Below the pieces are notes generated by a model. That model worked only from the letters and a program-made list of their open reading frames with translations. It was not told the origin of the DNA and did no database searches. A stretch of 5,716 nt of DNA from Pseudomonadales bacterium (GTDB lineage: Bacteria > Pseudomonadota > Gammaproteobacteria > Pseudomonadales > JAHEIH01), in the NCBI GenBank assembly GCA_023255355.1, contig JALRIU010000099.1, positions 1 through 5,716 of the forward strand, read 5' to 3'. Shown here one piece after another: positions 1-4,880 of the stretch; the stretch's first letter is position 1, and each line of letters opens with the position of its first letter. The translations under genes and the position numbers were made by a program.

Positions 1-159
1 CCTGTTCTTGCAGATGAGCATCCGTTATTCCCAAACATGATTATGTTTGCAGGTGTGGGCGCTGAGGTGAATTACCAACCGGATCCTGAAGATCTGAGTG
101 TGCTAAATTACGATAGGAACCAAATGGCTAAGACCATCGTCGAGATTGTGAACTTGTAA
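1..159 (+). CDS. C-terminal end of an unrecognised protein (partial, 5' end outside window)
   Basis: Frame 1 of the plus strand is open from the first base and ends at a TAA at 157-159, giving 52 residues. They start PVLADEHPLFPNM and end MAKTIVEIVNL. The fragment contains a hydrophobic, glycine-containing stretch (MIMFAGVGAEV), an acidic PDPEDLSVLNYDR segment and a helix-like tail, which fits the end of a soluble cytoplasmic protein. I do not recognise the family and assign no function. The gene is convergent with the LuxR-type regulator, and the two stop codons are only 11 nt apart. It is therefore not part of the minus-strand operon, although it could still be a steroid-catabolism gene. 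That the frame is coding is inferred from its amino-acid composition, its clean end and the tight convergent fit. Confidence 0.6.
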   Translation, partial: PVLADEHPLFPNMIMFAGVGAEVNYQPDPEDLSVLNYDRNQMAKTIVEIVNL

Positions 160-206
160 AAAGCCTTATACTAACTGATCGTGACTAGACTTTTTAGTAT
201 GAGGCT
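158..206 (-). terminator. Candidate Rho-independent terminator of the minus-strand operon, overlapping the regulator's stop codon
   Basis: Two 13-nt arms, 162-174 (AGCCTTATACTAA) and 194-206 (TTAGTATGAGGCT), are complementary at 12 of 13 positions, with a 19-nt loop between them. Read on the minus strand, the stem is followed directly by a run of T (complement of the A run at 158-162), as in an intrinsic terminator. The one non-matching pair (167/201) is C-A in minus-strand RNA but a G-U wobble in plus-strand RNA. The hairpin could thus also form at the end of the convergent plus-strand transcript, but no U tract follows it on that side. The stem contains the regulator's TAG stop (171-173), and the 49-nt element also covers its last codons. 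The long loop and A/U-rich upper stem weaken the call. Confidence 0.5.
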
Positions 207-1313
207 CACCAACAGTGACTGTTGCGAGACACCGGTTTTAGCAAAGATAGATCGCAATTGCGCACGGGCTGTATTGCGCGCAATGCCCAACTCGGCGGCA
301 CTTTGATCTAGGTTGGCACCTTCGGCAAGGAGTTTGGCCAACAGCGCTTCTGCACGAGTCAATTGGTAAAGTGACATTAAAATTCGGATATCGATGTCGT
401 ACTGTTTTTCTGGCGCGTTAACAAACACCATCATGTGCGGCGTTTTACTTGGTTCAACTGACGGATCAATCATCATTGGCTTGATCAATACCTCTAGTGG
501 CGCCTTACCTGAGGGGCGGTCTACGGACAATGCTTGTACTTGAGGTGTTTCTTCTTTTTTGTGGGCTGCTAATATTTCAGTCAGGTATTCGTAAAGCTTA
601 GTCTTTGCCTTGCTACTATCTAAATGAATGAGATCATTGATAATATGAAGACCATCTTTTTCACGGATTAACTCATCGGCAATAGCATTTCTTGAGATCA
701 CTTTGGCGCGTTCATCCAGGGTAATGACACCAATCGACTGGCGCGTAAGGGTCTTGCTGAACATGCGGCGCTCGTGATCAAGATTAATCAACTGGATACC
801 ATTGGCTACCGCACGTTGGATATGGCTCGATAGCATTTGTAAGAGGTTTTTTTCTTCTGACGCAAAATTTTCTGACTCTTTTGAGCGACAGAAACGCACG
901 CTAAATCGTTGCCCGTTGGAGTTTCTTAGGTCCATGCCAATCATGTGGTAGATATCTAAAGGTTTCATACAGAATTTGTACAATTCTGTTTCTTCAAGAT
1001 AGGCGTAGGGCGTATTTTGGTCGAGGGTTACAACTTCACCCCAGGGCAAATTACTCATCAAATTCGACGTGTAATATTTATCCGTATATGGATTGTTATG
1101 CGCGTCTGCGTAGGTTTTTTGCAGCTTGTCACAAGAAACAAAAAGCAATCCGCCATCATCATTGGAAGGTTCGCGCATGGTGATAGAGGCGAAGTTGGAA
1201 TCGATGATTTTACGAAGCATATCTAAAAAACTACTATACGGATCTTCTTCGATGTGTCCGTCATAAAGATAAGCTAGTAAATTAGAAAGTTCTTCTAAGG
1301 TGGGTTGCTTCAT
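171..1313 (-). CDS. LuxR-family transcriptional regulator, TesR/TeiR-like candidate activator of steroid degradation
   Basis: The last ~60 residues form a LuxR/GerE helix-turn-helix: LTRAEALLAKLLAEGANLDQ, followed by SAAELGIARNTARAQLRSIF and AKTGVSQQSLL. This pattern is typical of one-component LuxR-type regulators that have a large N-terminal sensor region. The segment around GVITLDERAKVISRNAIADE, about half way along, resembles a PAS-type ligand-binding module. The region before it may be GAF- or PAS-like, but I see no diagnostic motif, and there is no phosphoreceiver domain or membrane segment. The chosen ATG gives 380 residues. A TTG 48 nt upstream (1361) would give 396, but it has no Shine-Dalgarno and lies almost on the candidate -10 box. 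The ATG has a weak AAGA five bases upstream. The gene lies last in the same direction as the catabolic genes. TeiR/TesR of Comamonas testosteroni is a LuxR-type protein of similar size needed for testosterone degradation, so an activator role is inferred by analogy. The ligand is unknown. Confidence 0.85.
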   Translation of the reverse strand: MKQPTLEELSNLLAYLYDGHIEEDPYSSFLDMLRKIIDSNFASITMREPSNDDGGLLFVSCDKLQKTYADAHNNPYTDKYYTSNLMSNLPWGEVVTLDQNTPYAYLEETELYKFCMKPLDIYHMIGMDLRNSNGQRFSVRFCRSKESENFASEEKNLLQMLSSHIQRAVANGIQLINLDHERRMFSKTLTRQSIGVITLDERAKVISRNAIADELIREKDGLHIINDLIHLDSSKAKTKLYEYLTEILAAHKKEETPQVQALSVDRPSGKAPLEVLIKPMMIDPSVEPSKTPHMMVFVNAPEKQYDIDIRILMSLYQLTRAEALLAKLLAEGANLDQSAAELGIARNTARAQLRSIFAKTGVSQQSLLVSLILKSLVTIS

Positions 1314-1366
1314 ATTTGTCTTATAGTCGTTGTTGTATTGATCATAGCAATTTTTACGCAATAAGC

Positions 1367-1396
1367 TATAAAAAATACCAATTCACAATGTGACAA
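1367..1396 (-). promoter_or_regulatory. Possible sigma70-type promoter for the LuxR-type gene
   Basis: On the minus strand TTGTCA (1391-1396) is followed, after 18 bases, by TTTATA (1367-1372). The first is a good -35 match and the second a weak -10 match. This would leave a leader of about 50 nt before the ATG at 1313. It lies in the 92-nt gap after the hsaD-like stop codon, where an internal promoter for the regulator would be expected. The A/T-rich background makes chance matches likely. Confidence 0.3.
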
Positions 1397-1405
1397 TATT
1401 GTAAC
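1383..1405. promoter_or_regulatory. Overlapping dyad-symmetric sequences upstream of the regulator, candidate operator
   Basis: Immediately after the hsaD-like stop codon there are two adjoining palindromes. TCACAATGTGA (1383-1393) is symmetric around a central A. GTGACAATATTGTAAC (1390-1405) has a perfect 10-bp core (ACAATATTGT, 1393-1402) and one mismatched pair in 16 bp. They overlap the candidate -35 box of the regulator, a position suited to autoregulation or to another DNA-binding protein. The loops are too short for a good transcript hairpin, so a DNA-level role seems more likely than a terminator. No binding protein can be assigned from sequence alone. Confidence 0.35.
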
Positions 1406-2224
1406 TTAATTTAAGAAGCTAAGACTTTCTTGGTTAAATAACTCGCTGTGCTCAACCATTACCCAATGCCCACACTGAGAAACGTTAATACATTTAATGT
1501 TTTCGCACTGGGTTAGAAGTGTTTGCGCACCAGATACAGGACAAAACTTATCGTCGCGGCCCCAAAAGCTGAGCACTGGGCAGGATAAATTTTTTAACTG
1601 ATCGCTGAGGTTTGGAACTTGCATCGTGCTTAGCACGGTTGGGTTTTGACGCTGCAATACTTGCCAACGTTGTTCGATAAGCTCCTCTGTGACATGTTGA
1701 GGGTCAAAGACTAATTGCTCTAGCAATTTAGCCAGCACTTCGCGAGTAAATTGTGGTGAGCCCATAGGATAGGCTACCATGGCTTGAATACCAGGCATCA
1801 TGAAGTAGGTTTCCCGTGCTTCAATACCTCCGGTAGCCATCAAAATAAGCTTTTCAGTTTGCTCAGGTTTGGCGAGTGTCATACCAAGCGCAATAGCTCC
1901 GCCAAGAGAATTGCCGACAAGATTAACTTTGGATAGCCCAAGCGTATCAAGCCATGTTTGGAGCGTGCCGACAAAATAATCGAGCGTGTATTGAACGTCG
2001 GTCGGCTTGTCACTGTCGCCGTAGCCAGGAAGGTCGGGAACAAGTACACGAAAACCCGCGTCTACAAACGCGCCAACATTAAACTGAAAATTACTCATTC
2101 CGCTTGCGCCGGGGCCGCTACCGTGTAAAAACACCACGCAACCTTTGGTGGATTGAGTGGGTTCAAAATCACTGTAGTGAAGTGAGAAATTATCGCTGAT
2201 TTGGCAGTGTTTACTTGTTCCCAT
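1406..2224 (-). CDS. hsaD: HsaD/TesD-like 4,5:9,10-diseco-steroid (DSHA) meta-cleavage product hydrolase
   Basis: This 272-residue cytoplasmic alpha/beta-hydrolase belongs to the meta-cleavage-product hydrolase family (BphD, MhpC, HsaD, TesD). It should cut the C-C bond of 4,9-DSHA to give 2-hydroxyhexa-2,4-dienoate and DOHNAA (HIP). Visible motifs are the oxyanion loop HGSGPGASG (34-42), the nucleophile elbow GNSLGG with Ser106, the acid Asp225 in WGRDDKFCP, and His253 in CGHW. Cys251 and Trp254 beside that His are also typical of the family, and Arg186 is a candidate carboxylate-binding residue. One difference is that the usual MGPGG after the strand following the nucleophile helix reads MATGG (129-133). 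The length is slightly short for the family, but both ends look intact. The ATG lies 7 nt after the hsaA-like stop, whose TAG overlaps an AGGTGA ribosome binding site, suggesting translational coupling. The steroid assignment rests on neighbours; the sequence alone supports the wider family. Confidence 0.88.
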   Translation of the reverse strand: MGTSKHCQISDNFSLHYSDFEPTQSTKGCVVFLHGSGPGASGMSNFQFNVGAFVDAGFRVLVPDLPGYGDSDKPTDVQYTLDYFVGTLQTWLDTLGLSKVNLVGNSLGGAIALGMTLAKPEQTEKLILMATGGIEARETYFMMPGIQAMVAYPMGSPQFTREVLAKLLEQLVFDPQHVTEELIEQRWQVLQRQNPTVLSTMQVPNLSDQLKNLSCPVLSFWGRDDKFCPVSGAQTLLTQCENIKCINVSQCGHWVMVEHSELFNQESLSFLN

Positions 2225-2231
2225 GAGTCAC

Positions 2232-3356
2232 CTAGATAAATACATCCACATTGTCGATACCTAGGCTGGTAGCACCTAAGTTGCGGGCAAATGTTGTTGG
2301 GTTGTTAGCAACATGGCATCGCCCGATATGGATATCGTTCCATAGCTGTTGCAGCGGGTGGCCATTGAATACTGAGCGGCCGCCTGCAACATTAAACAGG
2401 GTATCAATACCTTCAATACATTTTTCGATGACAATACTTGCCTGGTAGCGATAGAGAATTCTTTGTTCTATGCTGGGCTTCCAGTTACAGGCCTGCATTT
2501 CATCAAAGTTAGCGAACATTACCGCCTTGGTTTCGCTGATGATGTTTTTAACTTTGGCGATGCGCTCTTGAATATCTACATCGGCAGCAAATTTTGTCAT
2601 GTCTGTCGTGGTTGCCCAGCCAGCATGTCGAGATTCAATAAAGAGATTTAATGCTTTTTGTAGTGCACCAATAGCGGATGTGTTAACTACTCGAATAAAG
2701 GTCTGCGCCCAGGGTAACGAATACATTGGATTTTCTTGGTTATTGACGCAGTTGAAGCCATCCATCTGCTTATGGGTGCGGTGTTCAGGGACAAATATGG
2801 GTGTTTCAATGACCACATCATTGGAGCCCGTTCCTTGTAGACCCATAACATCCCAAGTATCTTCAATCGTATAATCAGAACGAGGTACTAAGAAGGTTCT
2901 ATAGCCATCACCGGGGATAACACCACCTAATAAAACCCAGGTGCAATGACCAGAGCCAGAACTCCAACCCCAACGGCCACTAAGCATAAAACCACCTTCA
3001 CAGGGCGTTGCTTTGGCACCTGCGGGGTTATAAGAACTGCTTATAAGTGTATTGGGGCCTGTTGAATAGACATCTTCTTGAGCCTGTTCGGACATAATGG
3101 CAATTTGGAATGCGTGCACAGCAACAATACCCATAGCCCACGCTGTGCTCATATCTGCTTCAGCGATTCTGATCTGATCAGCAAAAAAGTCTTGTGGTGT
3201 TGCCTCCAGGCCTCCCCATTTTTTGGGAAGAAGCATTTTGAAAAAACCGCAGTCTTTAAGCGCCTCAACCACGGCGTCCGCGATTTGACGATTGTTGCGA
3301 GTTTCTTCGGCATGACTAGCAATGATTGCACTTACTTCTTGAGTTACTGTTTGCAT
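2232..3356 (-). CDS. hsaA: HsaA/TesA2-like 3-hydroxy-9,10-secoandrosta-1,3,5(10)-triene-9,17-dione 4-monooxygenase, oxygenase component
   Basis: This 374-residue protein has the acyl-CoA dehydrogenase fold but belongs to the flavin-dependent monooxygenase branch that includes HsaA and p-hydroxyphenylacetate C2-hydroxylase. It should use reduced flavin and O2 to hydroxylate 3-HSA at C4, forming the catechol 3,4-DHSA. Family motifs recalled from actinobacterial HsaA are present: GFFKMLLPKKWGG (37-49), ISSSYNPAGA (105-114), GRWGWSSGSGH (127-137), VMGLQGTGSND (170-180) and the C-terminal WNDIHIGRCHVANN (339-352), where Arg346 and His348 sit in the active-site region. The catalytic glutamate pattern of true acyl-CoA dehydrogenases is not evident. 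The size is close to the family's usual 390 or so. The ATG has a strong AAGGAG eight bases upstream and lies 17 nt after the flavin reductase gene, its expected partner. The assignment is firm because of the HsaB, HsaC and HsaD neighbours. Confidence 0.92.
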   Translation of the reverse strand: MQTVTQEVSAIIASHAEETRNNRQIADAVVEALKDCGFFKMLLPKKWGGLEATPQDFFADQIRIAEADMSTAWAMGIVAVHAFQIAIMSEQAQEDVYSTGPNTLISSSYNPAGAKATPCEGGFMLSGRWGWSSGSGHCTWVLLGGVIPGDGYRTFLVPRSDYTIEDTWDVMGLQGTGSNDVVIETPIFVPEHRTHKQMDGFNCVNNQENPMYSLPWAQTFIRVVNTSAIGALQKALNLFIESRHAGWATTTDMTKFAADVDIQERIAKVKNIISETKAVMFANFDEMQACNWKPSIEQRILYRYQASIVIEKCIEGIDTLFNVAGGRSVFNGHPLQQLWNDIHIGRCHVANNPTTFARNLGATSLGIDNVDVFI

Positions 3357-3373
3357 GTTATTAACTCCTTTAT

Positions 3374-3874
3374 TTACGCGACATTGTGGTATTGACCTTT
3401 AAAGAACAATAAAGGCTTTTTGTCCTGTTGCTCTTTGTAGTCATAATCCAAAATGCGTCCAACAATAATTAAATGGTCGCCACCTTCGTAGCGATGTTCA
3501 ACTTGGCATTGAAAACGGCAGCTGTAATCGTCAAAGATCGGTGCATCACCAATGCCTTTTTGCCAGGCGATACCGCCAAATTTGTCTGCATTTCTTGTGG
3601 CGCAACGATTTGAAAATTCTTGCTGATCACTATGTAAAATGTGAATGGCAAAAAAATCATTGTCTACGAAAGCAGATAAACTTAGCGAGCCTTTATCAAT
3701 ACTCCAGAGTACTAGCGCAGGATCGAGTGATACTGACGAAAAACTGTTAGCTGTCATGGCTATAGGATGATCTTCGCCGCTAGTTTGGTCTTTGCCCATC
3801 GTCGTGACCACGGTAACACCAGTGGCAAAATGGCCAAAAGCGCGGCGTAAATCTTTGCTGTCTTCAGGTTTCAT
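3374..3874 (-). CDS. hsaB: HsaB/TesA1-like flavin reductase component of the 3-HSA 4-monooxygenase
   Basis: This 166-residue protein of the short-chain NAD(P)H:flavin oxidoreductase family (flavin_reduct domain; HsaB, HpaC and similar) supplies reduced flavin to the oxygenase encoded just downstream. Visible family motifs are LRRAFGHFATGVTVVTT near the N terminus, MTANSFSSVSLDPALVLW (40-57) in the flavin-binding region, a serine/alanine-rich turn before FFAIHIL (74-80), and EGGDHLIIVGRI (130-141), whose His134 lies in the nicotinamide-binding motif. No membrane segment or signal peptide is visible. The ATG has AGGA seven bases upstream. Unlike its neighbours, the gene is preceded by an 87-nt gap containing an inverted repeat, so it may have extra transcriptional or post-transcriptional control. 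Members of this family share the fold whatever oxygenase they serve, so the partner is inferred from gene order. Confidence 0.9.
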   Translation of the reverse strand: MKPEDSKDLRRAFGHFATGVTVVTTMGKDQTSGEDHPIAMTANSFSSVSLDPALVLWSIDKGSLSLSAFVDNDFFAIHILHSDQQEFSNRCATRNADKFGGIAWQKGIGDAPIFDDYSCRFQCQVEHRYEGGDHLIIVGRILDYDYKEQQDKKPLLFFKGQYHNVA

Positions 3875-3894
3875 AAATACATCCTATGTTGAAG

Positions 3895-3927
3895 TTTTGT
3901 CCATAATTACCCAGACAAAATCTGTCT
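3895..3927. promoter_or_regulatory. Inverted repeats in the hsaC-hsaB gap, candidate operator or RNA structure
   Basis: TTTTGTC (3895-3901) and GACAAAA (3914-3920) are perfect 7-nt inverted arms separated by 12 nt. The right arm also overlaps a second inverted pair, AGACA (3913-3917) with TGTCT (3923-3927). The three GACA/TGTC elements occupy about one third of the gap before the flavin reductase gene. I found no convincing -35/-10 pair here. The sequence could be an operator, an mRNA hairpin at an internal processing point, or chance. GACAA/TTGTC also occurs in the dyad upstream of the LuxR-type gene. Confidence 0.3.
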
Positions 3928-3936
3928 TCATACCTC

Positions 3937-3979
3937 GTTTGGCCTACGCCGATTTAAACCTTTAACCTGTTTGGCCTAC
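3937..3979. repeat. 11-bp direct repeat around the hsaC stop codon
   Basis: GTTTGGCCTAC occurs at 3937-3947 and again at 3969-3979, 32 bp apart. With flanks, ACCTCGTTTGGCCTAC and ACCTGTTTGGCCTAC differ by one inserted base. The right copy encodes the last residues of the dioxygenase and the left copy lies just beyond the stop codon. It may be the remains of a short tandem duplication at the gene's 3' end. Confidence 0.5.
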
Positions 3980-4870
3980 AGAAAAATCGTGACCCCAAAA
4001 GCTAGCCACGGTACTTTCAAAAACTTCATAGGATGACCAGTCATCGACTGTTCTTCCCTCGGCACCATATTCGAAGTCAAAGCCAGCGGGTGATTTCATA
4101 TAAAACGACACCATGTGGTCATTGGCGTGTCTTCCAAGAGTGCCAGACAATTGCACACCATGGGCGATACGACGATCGTTGCCTCGGCCGACTTCATCGA
4201 TATTTTCTACTTCTGTCATAACATGGATGCAACCTGCAGGATGCGGCATTTCAAAGAATGCTAAGCTGTGATGGCGATGGTTGCAGTGCATAAACCATAA
4301 GCGCTTGTTTGGCTCATTAGGATCGGGTGTAAACTTGATGTTCATTAAATCTGACAGTCCGAATCCAAGTACGTCTCTAAACAGCTCTACGGTAGCTTCA
4401 AAATTCACGGCAGGTAAAACGATATGCCCCATTCCCATGTTGCCAGTGACAAATTTTCTGACGCCAACAGGTGATACTAGTCGAGCAAAATCTGAGACCA
4501 CGCCCCAGTAAAGCTCATGATGATTGCCAGAGGGGTCTGTAAAACGTGCTAGGCCTTGAACGCAGCGAGCTTTAGTTTGCGCTGAATCAGCAATTTCAAC
4601 ATCGATTCCTGCATTGCGAAGATTTGCTAAAGCTTGATCGAAGCCTTGTTGGTTATTGGTTTCCCAGCCACAAAGTGCTAGACCATCACTATCACTTTTT
4701 TGTGCAAAAATTCTAAAGGGGTGATCATCCATTTTAAAATAAACATGATTTTCATCGGCATTTCGAGCCGCTGACACGTCTTCGAGCCCCAATACCTGAC
4801 ATCCGTAATGACGCCATTGATCTAAATCGGTGCTATTAATGCCAATATATCCAAGGCTTTTGATACTCAT
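3962..4870 (-). CDS. hsaC: HsaC/TesB-like extradiol dioxygenase (3,4-DHSA 4,5-dioxygenase), iron(II)-dependent
   Basis: This 302-residue two-domain type I (vicinal oxygen chelate) extradiol dioxygenase should open the catechol A ring of 3,4-DHSA between C4 and C5 to give 4,9-DSHA. The N terminus, MSIKSLGYIGINSTDLDQWR, closely resembles that of HsaC and related BphC enzymes. The C-terminal domain carries the expected iron ligands: His149 (GMGHIVLP), His216 (GCIHVMTEV) and Glu267 (AGFDFEYG). Other conserved active-site positions are His200/His201 in NHRHHSLAF, His248 in LGRHAND, and Tyr257 in SFYMKSPAGFDFEYG. The length matches the family's roughly 300 residues. The ATG has AGGAG seven bases upstream, and the preceding gene's TAG overlaps it (TAGGAG), so coupling with the CoA synthetase is likely. 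Biphenyl-type BphC is the main alternative, but the HsaA/HsaB neighbours favour the steroid substrate. Confidence 0.93.
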   Translation of the reverse strand: MSIKSLGYIGINSTDLDQWRHYGCQVLGLEDVSAARNADENHVYFKMDDHPFRIFAQKSDSDGLALCGWETNNQQGFDQALANLRNAGIDVEIADSAQTKARCVQGLARFTDPSGNHHELYWGVVSDFARLVSPVGVRKFVTGNMGMGHIVLPAVNFEATVELFRDVLGFGLSDLMNIKFTPDPNEPNKRLWFMHCNHRHHSLAFFEMPHPAGCIHVMTEVENIDEVGRGNDRRIAHGVQLSGTLGRHANDHMVSFYMKSPAGFDFEYGAEGRTVDDWSSYEVFESTVASFWGHDFSVGQTG

Positions 4871-4880
4871 TATTGTTCTC

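Noticed and set aside
1017..1226. Plus-strand 69-codon open frame opposite the regulator
   Set aside because: It has no motif, no neighbour in the same direction, and sits fully inside the regulator gene.
1376..1405. Rho-independent terminator after the hsaD-like gene
   Set aside because: A T run follows the palindromes on the minus strand, but the stems are A/T-rich with almost no loop, so they fit a DNA dyad better than a terminator hairpin.
2251..2874. Three plus-strand open frames (2251-2448, 2463-2651, 2599-2874) inside the hsaA-like gene
   Set aside because: They overlap a well-conserved family member on the other strand, show no domain signal, and look like frames left open by its codon use.
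2232..3356. Ordinary acyl-CoA dehydrogenase of beta-oxidation
   Set aside because: The SSSYNPAG, WGWSSGSGH, GLQGTGSND and HIGRCH motifs, with an adjacent flavin reductase and extradiol dioxygenase, place it with the HsaA-type monooxygenases.
3078..3395. Plus-strand 105-codon open frame opposite the start of the hsaA-like gene
   Set aside because: It lies antisense to a strongly supported gene, has no recognisable motif and a Cys/His/Ser/Phe-rich composition typical of a shadow frame.
4033..4511. Plus-strand open frames (4033-4221 and 4281-4511) opposite the dioxygenase gene
   Set aside because: They are antisense to conserved metal-ligand regions of the dioxygenase and have no plausible protein features.
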